The notes: generated by a model from the letters alone, not told the origin. DNA of 34,325 nucleotides from Limnothrix sp. CACIAM 69d (GCA_001913845.2 MKGP02000077.1:1-34325); one strand, 5' to 3'; counted from the stretch's first letter, positions 18,745-30,997 are shown. Numbers and translations: made by a program.

Positions 18745-18846
18745 CCACGCAGGTGTTGCGCGTTTTTCACGGGAAATGGGCGAGGTTGCTGAGGGGAGCG
18801 ATTTTGACTGTGCCCGGATTTGGCGGGTGGTTGGCTAGGGATTGAG

Positions 18847-20091
18847 TTAGCGTTGGGGAGTCAGCAACAACAGGCGCTGATCAAGCAGCGATCGCACGTT
18901 TTCGAGGGTGAAGCCCCGCTGCTGGCTCAGGAGTTGGGCGATCGACTGGGGTTGGTCAGCGGTTTCGTTGGCAGCTACAGCACTGAGAAACTGGAACGTG
19001 GCATCGTCCAAGCTGACAATCCGATAGTCCTGATTAAATAGACAACGGCTAGGCCAGCCATCCATACAAGGGTTCAGGCTCGGCAGGGCCGCGGCCAGGG
19101 CGCTGGAGTCTTCCCAGGTGAGGCGATTGACCGGCGGGCAACCTAACCAAAACTCGTAGTGGGTGGCTCCTTCGGGATCCAGCGATTCCACCAGGCGATA
19201 GCGCTGTCGATCGCTCAAGCCCTCGGCTCGCGCCATCAGTTCCGGATTGCTGCCCAAGAGGCGATCGAGCTGCCAGTAATCAGGGTTGGAAAAGCCCAGG
19301 AACTCCAGACCCGAAGCCTCAATGAGTTCAAAAAGGGTGTCGATGTTGTAGTCCACTTCCTGGGGATGGACATACATATCTGCGAAGCACTCATCCCGCT
19401 GGTTTTCCATCGACCAGCGCTCCTGTTCTCGTCGCACCAGTCGGTTCGTTTCGGGCAAAGCAGCAAACAAAGACCGCCCAATTTGAACACCATCGCGATA
19501 GGGATTGGAGTCTGCCGGGCCCGTGGGGCTTTCACGGAGCAGGCGGATCGCTCGCTGCATCAGTTGAATTTCCCAACGGCCCAGTTCCCCATAAACAAAA
19601 ATATGCATGAGACCACCGGGAGCTAGCTTGGCGGCCAGGGATTGAATCCCGCGCACCGGATCGGGCAGGTGGTGCAACACACCAACGCAGTTGATCCAGT
19701 CAAATTTGCCGGAAATTTCCTGGGCATCGTAAAGGCTGAGGTGACGGAATTCCACGCGATCGCCCCCGCGAACCCGATCACCCGTCCGCCGACACCGTTC
19801 CCGAGCCACACCCAGCGCCTCTGAACTCAGGTCGATCGCCGTGATCTTGGCTTCCGGGTTCAGGTGCATTAGATATTCAGTGCCCACACCCGTGCCGCAA
19901 CCCGCATCCAAAATCCGAATATCAGCGCGTTCCGCCTTTCTGCCCGTGCAAAATTGATGCGCCGCCTGCCAATTCCAGCGCCAGTTATAGCCCGGCGGGG
20001 GTTCATCCAACAGGGGTTCCGGCGGAAACGGATAGGTATCGTAGAGCTTTTGGACGGCGGCGAGGGTTTGGGCGGTGCGCTGTGCTTCCAT
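18847..20091 (-). CDS. class I SAM-dependent methyltransferase
   Basis: A 414-residue soluble protein. The Rossmann methyltransferase core lies near residues 55-200: motif I ILDAGCGTGVG (60-70), the acidic end of strand 2 in AIDLSSEAL (Asp87), and WINCVGVLHHLPDP (132-145). Upstream is a conserved N-terminal segment VQKLYDTYPFPPEPLLDEPP. The C-terminal 150 residues, with DATFQFLSAVA and QLLSQQRGFTLENVRSLL, look like a small helical domain. The frame extends to 20271 but I use the ATG at 20091, where family-like sequence begins. Substrate is not predictable. It sits between atp and apcE, transcribed away from apcE. Confidence 0.85.
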   Translation of the reverse strand: MEAQRTAQTLAAVQKLYDTYPFPPEPLLDEPPPGYNWRWNWQAAHQFCTGRKAERADIRILDAGCGTGVGTEYLMHLNPEAKITAIDLSSEALGVARERCRRTGDRVRGGDRVEFRHLSLYDAQEISGKFDWINCVGVLHHLPDPVRGIQSLAAKLAPGGLMHIFVYGELGRWEIQLMQRAIRLLRESPTGPADSNPYRDGVQIGRSLFAALPETNRLVRREQERWSMENQRDECFADMYVHPQEVDYNIDTLFELIEASGLEFLGFSNPDYWQLDRLLGSNPELMARAEGLSDRQRYRLVESLDPEGATHYEFWLGCPPVNRLTWEDSSALAAALPSLNPCMDGWPSRCLFNQDYRIVSLDDATFQFLSAVAANETADQPQSIAQLLSQQRGFTLENVRSLLDQRLLLLTPQR

Positions 20092-23183
<3,092 letters not shown>

Positions 23184-23245
23184 AGCGCGGATACTGTGGG
23201 TCTTTTCTGACAGGTGACTCTGTTGAATTTGAGGTTGTGAATGCT

Positions 23246-23288
23246 CCTACATTCGATCGCTCGCTAAGGCTGGGCGATCGGGTGTAGG
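23246..23288 (+). other. HIP1-armed hairpin in the apcE 3' region
   Basis: CCTACA (23246-23251) pairs with TGTAGG (23283-23288), and after a TT/GG internal loop CGATCGC (23254-23260) pairs with GCGATCG (23274-23280). That gives 13 base pairs. It lies 60-105 nt past the apcE stop and well before the true terminator, so a 3' end stabiliser is the simplest reading. Confidence 0.5.
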
Positions 23289-23375
23289 CTTCTCAATTTC
23301 AAGCCTGGTTGGATGGTCGCCCATCAACTCAGACCAATTAAACATACCTTTTAAGCCAGTTTTTCAAGACTGCTG

Positions 23376-23405
23376 AAAACAAGGGGCCTCCGCTCCTTGT
23401 TTTTG
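23376..23405 (+). terminator. intrinsic terminator of apcE
   Basis: AAAACAAGGGGC (23376-23387) pairs with GCTCCTTGTTTT (23092+300, that is 23392-23403) around a 4-nt CTCC loop, with one G-T wobble, and runs into TTTTTG and a further T-rich stretch. This is a classic Rho-independent terminator, about 190 nt after the apcE stop. Confidence 0.85.
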
Positions 23406-23583
23406 CATTTTTGGCGCTGTTGATGGTCGCTATGGTAATGGCTACTCATAGGACTGATAATCATGGCTCGCCTAGAGTCCGTTCTTTGTGATACCAATTA
23501 CCATCCTGTTCAAGATAAAATTAATACCGATCTCATAACTTAAACAACCGGTCATTAAAAAGATTTGAAGCCAGGGTGCATCA

Positions 23584-25665
23584 ATGGCTATTTCATTTAG
23601 CGGTTCCTATAGTCAGAACTTCGACGCTCTCAATTTGAGTGGTTCTAACAGTGATCTAGCTTGGACTAATAACACTACGCTGTCCGGCTGGTATTTGTTT
23701 CGCCAGCCCGCTCCTGGTCAGGCGTTAGCCATTTATCGATCGAGCCGAGGCAACGACAACACAGGCAATTTCTATAGCTTTGGTCTCACTGAAAATAGCG
23801 ATCGAGCCTTAGGCGGCATCGGCTCCGGCGGTACATATTTCGGGAGTCCCGCCAGCGGAAATATTGCCGGATGGATTGCATTTGCGGCCAAAAACACCAC
23901 TGGCACGACGATCAATCGCCTCACAATTTCCTTTGCAGGTGAACAGTGGCGAAATGGGGGAAACGCCACTGCACAAACCATGGTGTTGGAATATGGCTTC
24001 GGTAGTAGTTTCACAACCGTTCCGACCTGGACAACGCCGGGCAGTACGTTCAATTGGACTTCGCCTGTGGCAACTACGACGGCTGGCATGGTTGACGGGA
24101 ATGCTGCGGGACGGGTTGCGGGCGTTGGAGGAACGCTGTCCGGCTTGAGCTGGGGCCACAATGACACACTCTGGCTCCGTTGGGTGGAGCGAAATGACGC
24201 GGGGGATGATCATGGTTTGGCGATCGATGACTTCTCCCTTACCGGCACACCCAACCCCACCGTCAATCTCTCGGTCAGCCGCAACAACGGAACCGAAACC
24301 GATCGAACCGTTATCACCGTTACGGCCACCGCTTCCCAGGCCGCTATCGGCGACCAAACCGTTGAACTCCAAGTCAGCGGGACGAACATCACCCCGGAAG
24401 ACTATCAGCTCAGCCAACCTCAAATCAGCATCACCAACGGCAACACAACCGGCTCAGTCACCTTCACGGTAATGGATGACGCGATGGTGGAGGGAACCGA
24501 AACCGCCACCATTACCCTGAAAACAACTACCAGTGGCTTGACCCTGGGCAGCAGCCTGGTACAGACGATCGAGATCGAAGATAACGACGGGGCCGTCAGC
24601 TCCCCCAGCCCCCTGAGTTTGGGCGGTGGTTTGGCTCCGGCTCCTATTGCTCCAGCTTTTGTCGCTCCGGCCCCGATCGCCCCTAGCCCAGAAATTCCCC
24701 CCAGCAGCCCGATCGCCCCACCGCCGCCCCTGCCCCCTCGACTGATTGTGACCCTCGATCGGGGCGGGCCAATCATCCTCGACGATACCGCCGCCCCCGT
24801 GCAGCTCACCCAGCCCTCAACGGATGCGAACCGCGCAACCCGGCCTCAACAGATCATCAGCATCACCAATATTGGTTCAGAACCCCTGAAGCTCTTGGAT
24901 TTGCAATTACCCAAGGGCTTTTTCATTCTGGAAACCCTGCCGCCCGTCGTTCTGCCCAGTGCCACCCTGCAAGTGACCTTGGCCCTCACGGAGCAACCGG
25001 GAATCTATGACGGGCGTTTTGTGCTGCGCACCAATGGCGAACCGGCAGTTTATGATTTCCCGGTTATTGGTCAGGTTCTCCCCGGCCTCAGCGCTTTCCC
25101 GATCGGGGACGGCGGTAATGGGTGTCAACCGCCCTTGCTGATGCCCGATCGCACCCAGACCGGCTCCGATCGCGCAGATATCCTGTGGGGCAATGCCGAA
25201 AGCAACCAACTTCTGGGGCTGGGTGACTCTGACTGGCTATGGGGTGGCGCAGAAACCGATTGGCTGGCGGGCAGTGACGGGAACGACACGCTCTTTGGCA
25301 ACCAACAGGCGGATACGCTCTGCGCTGGCACTGGCAACGATCTGCTCTTTGGTGGGCGCGGCGCTGACTGGCTGTTTGGCAATTCGGGGGATGACGTTCT
25401 CTCGGGCGATCGGGGCGAAGATACCCTCATCGGTGGCGCGGGGAGCGATCGCTTTGTGATTGGTGAAGGTACGGAGACGATTCTTGATTTTGAAGACGGG
25501 ATTGATCGACTCATTTTGCCCACTGGAATTAACTTCGAGTCTCTCAGCCTCGCGGTAAGTGATGGCTTCTTGAACCTCAGCAACGGCACAATGCTGCTCG
25601 CCAAAATTGCCAACCTCACACCGAACCAACTGACCACAGCGAATTTGGCTCCGGTTTTGATCTGA
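23584..25665 (+). CDS. secreted RTX-type protein with Calx-beta domain (paralog 1)
   Basis: A 693-residue probable surface or secreted protein with no signal peptide. The RTX C terminus suggests type I secretion. Residues 1-222 form a beta-rich domain starting ISFSGSYSQNFDAL and ending HGLAIDDFSLTG, like N-terminal domains of extracellular cyanobacterial nucleases. Residues 225-336 are a Calx-beta module (DDAMVEGTETATITL, IEIEDNDG). A Pro/Ala-rich linker (340-385) leads to an immunoglobulin-like anchor module (390-500). Residues 527-630 hold calcium-binding nonapeptide repeats (GNDLLFGGRGADWLFGNSGD). The end is a conserved DFEDGIDRLILP block. Its last 384 bp almost match those of the next gene. 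Ligand and role are unknown; adhesion or S-layer-like function is inference. Confidence 0.87.
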   Translation: MAISFSGSYSQNFDALNLSGSNSDLAWTNNTTLSGWYLFRQPAPGQALAIYRSSRGNDNTGNFYSFGLTENSDRALGGIGSGGTYFGSPASGNIAGWIAFAAKNTTGTTINRLTISFAGEQWRNGGNATAQTMVLEYGFGSSFTTVPTWTTPGSTFNWTSPVATTTAGMVDGNAAGRVAGVGGTLSGLSWGHNDTLWLRWVERNDAGDDHGLAIDDFSLTGTPNPTVNLSVSRNNGTETDRTVITVTATASQAAIGDQTVELQVSGTNITPEDYQLSQPQISITNGNTTGSVTFTVMDDAMVEGTETATITLKTTTSGLTLGSSLVQTIEIEDNDGAVSSPSPLSLGGGLAPAPIAPAFVAPAPIAPSPEIPPSSPIAPPPPLPPRLIVTLDRGGPIILDDTAAPVQLTQPSTDANRATRPQQIISITNIGSEPLKLLDLQLPKGFFILETLPPVVLPSATLQVTLALTEQPGIYDGRFVLRTNGEPAVYDFPVIGQVLPGLSAFPIGDGGNGCQPPLLMPDRTQTGSDRADILWGNAESNQLLGLGDSDWLWGGAETDWLAGSDGNDTLFGNQQADTLCAGTGNDLLFGGRGADWLFGNSGDDVLSGDRGEDTLIGGAGSDRFVIGEGTETILDFEDGIDRLILPTGINFESLSLAVSDGFLNLSNGTMLLAKIANLTPNQLTTANLAPVLI
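25282..25665 (+). repeat. near-identical 384-bp direct repeat, copy 1
   Basis: The 3' end of paralog 1 aligns without gaps to 28956-29339. By eye there are about 22 differences in 384 bases, many at third codon positions. It covers the last RTX repeats, the C-terminal block and the stop codon. Confidence 0.85.
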
Positions 25666-25801
25666 GCCTGGGCTTTCAGTCAGATCATCTACAAAGCGGG
25701 AGTGCCGTAATTCAAAATGATGAGCCAGTGAAAGTCTTGCGATGTAAGCAACCATCACCTCACAGGCACTACCTTGTGTTCGAGTCCAGCGCTTTTGCAC
25801 A

Positions 25802-25948
25802 GGAGATCATGCCGTTGCAAATGGCACTATAACTAGTATCAATGACGCTGCCACTGGCTCTGTCGTCTTCACCGCTGTAAGCGATGCCACCATCGAGAGC
25901 GCAGCAACCGTGAAGGGGCGAAAGGATTTCTGCTTTGATCATCAGTAA
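25802..25948 (+). pseudogene. out-of-frame Calx-beta remnant upstream of paralog 2
   Basis: Reading from 25802, the frame gives GDHAVANGTITSINDAATG followed by SVVFTAVSDATIESAATV, then runs into a stop at 25946-25948. This matches the middle of the Calx-beta module of paralog 2 (GDYSLSSSTITIPNGATTG, SVTFTVTDDALVEGAETAT) residue by residue. The end of the same module (ISNPFAGITLGATTT, compare ASPSSGITLGPTTT) is present in another frame from about 25938. So the module is broken by a frameshift or small insertion between about 25911 and 25930. Upstream of 25802 I cannot recognise the rest of it. Confidence 0.6.
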
Positions 25949-25958
25949 TCCTTTCGCC
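25917..25958. repeat. 12-bp perfect inverted repeat at the Calx-beta break
   Basis: GGCGAAAGGATT (25917-25928) and AATCCTTTCGCC (25947-25958) flank an 18-bp centre. It coincides with the point where the Calx-beta reading frame changes and overlaps the TTG start and the AAAGGA ribosome-site candidate of paralog 2. Confidence 0.7.
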
Positions 25959-28900
25959 GGGATTACTTTGGGAGCAACTACAACCCACCACCCTGATATG
26001 TCACCAAATATCGTCAACGGACCCAATGGCTCTCCTGATGCAATTGGGCCAACTAACAACAATGATGACTTTACCAATCAATCTTTTCAAGTTCCTGCCA
26101 ATACGTCACCGGGAAGTGTTTTAAATCCCGACTTAGTTAGCTTCACCAACACCGTCAAGAATGCAGATACTGTTACAGCTAACATCTCTTTGTTACCTAC
26201 TGTGCCAGCCAATTTGGCTGACTTGCCTAGCGGTACGGTTGTCACCATTTCCTATGGCTCAGCATCTGCCACCTACACATACAATGGCACAGTCTTTAAC
26301 TACACAAGCAGCACTGGCTCATTAGGCGCCAATAACCTCGTCCAAATCGGATCATTAGCCGCAAATGCCACTGCTAACTATACAGTCAGTATTGATCTGC
26401 CCGCCGGTACCCCCCTTTCGACGGATACCAACATTGAGCGGGGCTTTCCTGTACCCGTTACAGCGTTCATTGATGCCAATGCCGACGGACTTGTAGGCTA
26501 TTTTGAAACAAGAAACAACACAATTAATCGTGTGTATACTGGCTACCTACAACTGGTGAAGCAATCGCGGATCTTGCAAGGAACTGGGCCAGCTATCCAA
26601 GGAACTGATGGAATTCTCTCGACGACACCGAAACAACCTGCACTAGGAAACATTATTGAGTACGTTGTAGAGTACCAAAATATTTCTGAGGTTGATTCTG
26701 GAATTGGCAATATATCTTTGAATGCCGACAAGATCGTTATTAATGAAGATGGCACTCAGAGTAATTGGGCGAAAGATAATGATTCTGATGGCGCAATTGA
26801 TACCAAGCATGTACTTGGTTCAACACAAACAACAACAGCATCAACATTTCAGTTTTTCAGTGGCATTCCAGCCACCAATTTTTTAGGTGGCGAACAAAGC
26901 GGTAATACAGTTGCTGCCGATATTACTAAATATATAAGCAATTTGATCGGGCGAATTCCTTCGCAGGTCTCTGGAAAATTGACATTTCAGCGACAAGTGA
27001 ATTCAACAACTGCTGGTCAGGAAATTGATAATATTGCTAATGCAGCTTACGAAGACTCCAACAGCCCAGGCACATTAATCAACAGCACATCTAACCAAGT
27101 AAGGGCGAGTATTGTTTCTGTTTTACCTACAGTTAATCTTTCTGTCAGTGCCAATGCCAGTACAGAAACTGCTGCGACCGTAATTACCGTCACCGCCACT
27201 GCCAGTAGCGCCGTCACGGGCAACCAAACCGTCAACCTCGGCGTGAGCGGTACCAACATCACCGCTGGTGACTACAGCCTCAGCAGTTCCACCATCACTA
27301 TTCCCAACGGCGCAACCACGGGTTCCGTCACCTTCACCGTGACAGATGATGCACTGGTTGAAGGAGCTGAAACAGCCACCCTTGCGCTCGCTTCTCCCAG
27401 CAGCGGCATCACCCTTGGCCCCACCACAACTGCCAACATCGCGATCACGGATAACGACCCTGTTATTAGCGGCATGGTTGCCATCTTCATCCAAAACACA
27501 AACTTTACGGTCACTGAAGGGGGAGTCACCAACGAATACAGGATCATGTTATTGGGCCAACCCTCAGCTCCGATCACTATCAACTTGGCTCCTAATAATG
27601 GTCAAGTTACCACTTCTATAGGAGAAATAATCTTCACAGCGGCCAACTCGAATACGACCCAAGCCATCACTGTGACAGCGGTTGATGATGGGCTAATCGA
27701 AGGAACACATCAGAGTAGCATTATTCACACAGTCTCCAGTCCAGATCCTGCCTACAATACCCTGACCATCTCTCCTATTACTGTCACCATTACCGACAAC
27801 GACACCGCTGGAGTTACCTTCTCCAAATCCACCTTGGCGCTCACCGAAGGGGGAGCCACCGATAGCTACGCCGTCAGACTCACTAGTCAACCCACCAGTG
27901 ATGTCACTGTCAATCTGGCTCCCAACGCTCAGCTCACCACCTCCACAGGAAATCTGACCTTCACGGCGGCTAACTGGAATACACCCCAAACGGTCACGGT
28001 GACGGCGGTGGATGATTTCCTCTTTGAGGGGACACATACGGGCACTATTGCTCACACCGCCACCAGTGCCGATCCGAACTACGGCACTCTGGCGCTCTCT
28101 TCTGTCACCGCCAACATCACCGATAATGATGCGCCGCCTGTCGTTTCCAATCCCACTACCACACTGACTCCCGCTCCCACTCCCTCTGTCCCCATTGTTG
28201 TTACTCCCCCGCCGCCGGCCTACTTCTCCATCAACCTCGGCAACAACGGACCCATCATTCTCAACGCAACGGATGTTCCCGTTCACCTCGAAAACGACCA
28301 GGATATCTCCAATCCCATCCAAACACTGACGATCACCAGCCTCAGCCCCTATTCCCTCAAAATTCTGGGTCTGGAGCTGCCCAACGGCTTTAGCTTGGTT
28401 GACCCGCTGCCGGACGTTGTGCTGCCCGGTCAGTCCGTTTCCATCACTCTGAAACTCAGTGGTCAGCCGGGCGACTACTCAGGGCAGTTTCTCCTCAAAA
28501 CCGATGGCGACCCACAATCCTATCGCTTCCCGCTGGTTGGCAAACTGCTCGTTGATTCCACGCCGCTTGCGGATCGGACGCTGCCCACTTGTCCTTGCGA
28601 AACTTTGGCAGACCCTTCAATTCCCCAGCCCATCACTTCCAAAACTGGCTCTGAGGGCAATGACTCTTTAGCGGGAACTCCCAACAGTGACTATCTCTTG
28701 GGGTTGGCGGGCAATGACCTTCTGGGTGGACGGCAGGGACAGGATTATCTGTTCGGTGGCGAGGGCGATGATTTCCTGTTTGGCGGTCGTGACTCCGATT
28801 GGCTCAATGGTGAGGCGGGTAACGATTTCCTCTCGGGTGACCTGGGCGCAGATACGGTTCTGGGGGGCGGTGGTAATGATCTGATCTTTGGCGATCGCAC

Positions 28901-29339
28901 TACGCCAGGGGAAACATCTGAGTCAGGCGCGGATCTGCTCTGTGGTGGTGAAGGCAACGACACGCTCTTTGGCAACCAACAGGCGGATACCCTCTGCGCT
29001 GGCACTGGCAACGATCTGCTCTTTGGTGGGCGCGGCGCTGACTGGCTGTTTGGCAATTCGGGGGATGACGTTCTCTCGGGCGATCGGGGCGATGACACTC
29101 TGATCGGTGGCGCGGGGAGCGATCGCTTTGTGATTGGTGAAGGCACGGAGACGATTCTTGATTTTGAAGATGGGATCGATCGCCTCGTTCTGCCCACTGG
29201 AATTACCTTCGAGTCCCTCAGCCTCGCGGTAAGTGATGGCTTCTTGAACCTCAGCAACGGCACAACGCTGCTCGCCAAAATTGCCAACCTCACGCCGAAC
29301 CAACTGACCGCAGCAGATTTGGCTCCGGCTTTGGTCTAG
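25935..29339 (+). CDS. large secreted RTX/Calx-beta protein, N-terminally truncated (paralog 2)
   Basis: A 1134-residue frame with no signal peptide. Residues 1-17 are the tail of a broken Calx-beta module. Residues 22-395 resemble the C-terminal part of long cyanobacterial repeat-rich (DUF11-like) surface proteins (NGPNGSPDAIGPTNNNDDFT, GYLQLVKQSRILQGTGPA). Three Calx-beta modules follow (about 398-509, 515-622, 625-735), then a proline linker, an immunoglobulin-like anchor module (about 765-870), RTX repeats (905-1060) and the conserved C terminus. The TTG at 25935 has AAAGGA at a good distance; the first ATG is 25998 without one. The gene probably lost its original 5' part, so whether it is expressed is uncertain. 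DNA from about 25960 to 27130 is more AT-rich than the rest. Confidence 0.75.
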   Translation: MIISNPFAGITLGATTTHHPDMSPNIVNGPNGSPDAIGPTNNNDDFTNQSFQVPANTSPGSVLNPDLVSFTNTVKNADTVTANISLLPTVPANLADLPSGTVVTISYGSASATYTYNGTVFNYTSSTGSLGANNLVQIGSLAANATANYTVSIDLPAGTPLSTDTNIERGFPVPVTAFIDANADGLVGYFETRNNTINRVYTGYLQLVKQSRILQGTGPAIQGTDGILSTTPKQPALGNIIEYVVEYQNISEVDSGIGNISLNADKIVINEDGTQSNWAKDNDSDGAIDTKHVLGSTQTTTASTFQFFSGIPATNFLGGEQSGNTVAADITKYISNLIGRIPSQVSGKLTFQRQVNSTTAGQEIDNIANAAYEDSNSPGTLINSTSNQVRASIVSVLPTVNLSVSANASTETAATVITVTATASSAVTGNQTVNLGVSGTNITAGDYSLSSSTITIPNGATTGSVTFTVTDDALVEGAETATLALASPSSGITLGPTTTANIAITDNDPVISGMVAIFIQNTNFTVTEGGVTNEYRIMLLGQPSAPITINLAPNNGQVTTSIGEIIFTAANSNTTQAITVTAVDDGLIEGTHQSSIIHTVSSPDPAYNTLTISPITVTITDNDTAGVTFSKSTLALTEGGATDSYAVRLTSQPTSDVTVNLAPNAQLTTSTGNLTFTAANWNTPQTVTVTAVDDFLFEGTHTGTIAHTATSADPNYGTLALSSVTANITDNDAPPVVSNPTTTLTPAPTPSVPIVVTPPPPAYFSINLGNNGPIILNATDVPVHLENDQDISNPIQTLTITSLSPYSLKILGLELPNGFSLVDPLPDVVLPGQSVSITLKLSGQPGDYSGQFLLKTDGDPQSYRFPLVGKLLVDSTPLADRTLPTCPCETLADPSIPQPITSKTGSEGNDSLAGTPNSDYLLGLAGNDLLGGRQGQDYLFGGEGDDFLFGGRDSDWLNGEAGNDFLSGDLGADTVLGGGGNDLIFGDRTTPGETSESGADLLCGGEGNDTLFGNQQADTLCAGTGNDLLFGGRGADWLFGNSGDDVLSGDRGDDTLIGGAGSDRFVIGEGTETILDFEDGIDRLVLPTGITFESLSLAVSDGFLNLSNGTTLLAKIANLTPNQLTAADLAPALV
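28956..29339 (+). repeat. near-identical 384-bp direct repeat, copy 2
   Basis: The 3' end of paralog 2, gap-free match to 25282-25665. The spacing between copies is 3674 bp; recombination between them would delete or duplicate one gene unit. Confidence 0.85.
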
Positions 29340-29378
29340 CTCTGATCAGCAACTGGAGTTGCAATCGTTGTCTGATTT

Positions 29379-30962
29379 CTATAAATTTGCCCGATCGAGG
29401 ATGGTTGCCAAGGCCTGAGGATCGATTTCCAAGTCATCTCGATAGGCTTGGGCCTGGGCCATCCAGTCCCCGATCGGCAAGGGTGGCAACGTTTCGCGCC
29501 CCAACAGGGCCCAATAGTTCAAATGGCTACAGTTGGCCACCAACCAAAAGAAATTTGCCACATAACGCGGTGGAAATAGCTCAATCACCGTTGCGCCCGG
29601 TTCGGCGTAGGCCAAATTGGTCAAACCTGCGCCATGGGGAGCCACAATGGCACGGGCCCGCTGGAACAGGGCGGCCTGGTGACCCAGGCTGAGACCATCG
29701 AGATCCACCGCCTGAAACCCCCGTTGGGTCAACAGGGGCAAGATTTCCGCTTCGTTTAAAAACCGGCGATGCTGCACATTGTTGCGCCTTGTGATGTAGA
29801 GCCGATCGGGACAGTGGGCCGGATCGATCGCCGTTGCCAGCGGTAAAAATTCCCGTCGCAAAAATTCGCGGGTCTGGGGAGTGAAGGTGTTATCGGAAAT
29901 GGGGGTGCAGCGGCCCAAAGATGGCAGGGCCAAGAGCCGATCGGCTTGAAGGTGGGGATGACGATCGCTGGAAACGACGCGATCGGGGTCAATGCCCAAG
30001 CGCTCCAGGGTGGCGAATTGAAAGGGATAGTCGAGGCGATCGAACACCCACCAATCGATCGCCGATCGCTCAAACCCCGCCTCCGTCAACCAAGCCAACC
30101 GGGGCAAACAGTCCACCATCCAATGCCAATAGTTGGGCCGAAACCGCACAGACAAAAAGGCCGCCGTGCCCGACAACTTCCGAACGGGGGGTGGCTGGCT
30201 CACCGCCTGCAAAGGCGCAATCCCCGAGGACAGTTCCTGGATAACTTGATGATCGACCGTGGTGATGCAAATCCCCAACTGGGAAATTTGGGCCCGCCCC
30301 TGGGGAAGGGCCACCACCCCGGGGCGTGGCCAGGGCGGCAGTTGGGGGGCAGTGTCTGGATCCAGGTGTGGATGCACAGGCCCCAACATCCGGGCAGCTT
30401 TGAGGGGAGGATAGGGCGCGATCGGCTCCAGCCAGCGGACTTGTGCTGCGGGTAAATCGGCAGCGGAACACCAGTGCAAGGGATAGTCCAACCGCGCGAA
30501 TTCCTGGACGATCGCGGGGGGCAGTTGCCAGCGCTCACAGTCGGCCGCTTCCCGATCGCGCCCCAATTCCCGCAGTAGCCGCGCCACCCGAAAACAGCAG
30601 GTGGCCCCGTTGCCATTGGCCTGGAGCGATCGCAAATAGGCCCGAATCGCCATCGGGCGATCGCCCAGCCCTTCCGCCACCTGAGCCCCTTGCAGCCACA
30701 ACCGCCAGTTAGCAGGAGCCAACTCCGCCGCCCGCCACAGGGCCAGGGCCGCCGCCGGCCACCGTTGCAGTTGGGCTAGAACCTGGGCGAACTGCACGTA
30801 CAAATCCGAGTCCTGGGGCCGATCGCAAATGGCCGATCGGAGCCGTTGCCGAAGTAATTCAGGGGCGATCGGCTCCTTGTTTTCGGCCACAGGGTTTTCG
30901 GCTACAGAACTTTTGGCCCCAAGGCCTTGGGCATCAGGCAACGCTGCCACCGTATCCGCCAC
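29379..30962 (-). CDS. TPR-containing GT61 family glycosyltransferase
   Basis: A 527-residue cytosolic protein. Residues about 35-165 are helical repeats of TPR type (QFAQVLAQLQRWPAAALALWRA, then two more units). Residues 190-510 are a GT61 (DUF563) glycosyltransferase: RPNYWHWMVDCLPRLAWL, DRLYITRRNNVQHRRFLN, and IVAPHGAGLTNLAYAEPGATVIELF. These enzymes add xylose, arabinose or other sugars; in cyanobacteria they are often tied to exopolysaccharide or surface glycan synthesis. The start is GTG at 30962; no in-frame ATG lies close by. It begins 35 bp after ppk, so it is likely the third gene of that operon. It converges on the RTX gene; a link with surface protein glycosylation is only a guess. 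Confidence 0.88.
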   Translation of the reverse strand: MADTVAALPDAQGLGAKSSVAENPVAENKEPIAPELLRQRLRSAICDRPQDSDLYVQFAQVLAQLQRWPAAALALWRAAELAPANWRLWLQGAQVAEGLGDRPMAIRAYLRSLQANGNGATCCFRVARLLRELGRDREAADCERWQLPPAIVQEFARLDYPLHWCSAADLPAAQVRWLEPIAPYPPLKAARMLGPVHPHLDPDTAPQLPPWPRPGVVALPQGRAQISQLGICITTVDHQVIQELSSGIAPLQAVSQPPPVRKLSGTAAFLSVRFRPNYWHWMVDCLPRLAWLTEAGFERSAIDWWVFDRLDYPFQFATLERLGIDPDRVVSSDRHPHLQADRLLALPSLGRCTPISDNTFTPQTREFLRREFLPLATAIDPAHCPDRLYITRRNNVQHRRFLNEAEILPLLTQRGFQAVDLDGLSLGHQAALFQRARAIVAPHGAGLTNLAYAEPGATVIELFPPRYVANFFWLVANCSHLNYWALLGRETLPPLPIGDWMAQAQAYRDDLEIDPQALATILDRANL

Positions 30963-30997
30963 CGCAATTGATCACTGCAATCCACCACTAGCGACAA

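Noticed and set aside
18684..18770. Longer AtpI starting at GTG 18770
   Set aside because: The atp promoter -10 lies inside it and a good ribosome site precedes the ATG at 18683.
25164..25470. Regular short repeats that could be mistaken for a CRISPR array or tandem satellite
   Set aside because: They are in-frame 27-bp units coding for calcium-binding RTX nonapeptides, with no unique spacers.
25237..25800. - strand frame ending upstream of the RTX junction as a transposase remnant
   Set aside because: Most of it is the shadow of the RTX tail; the part outside (HHFELRHSRFVDD) is too short to assign.
29349..29362. GCAACTGGAGTTGC palindrome as a terminator between paralog 2 and the glycosyltransferase
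   Set aside because: Only 5 bp can pair around a 4-nt loop and there is no T tract.
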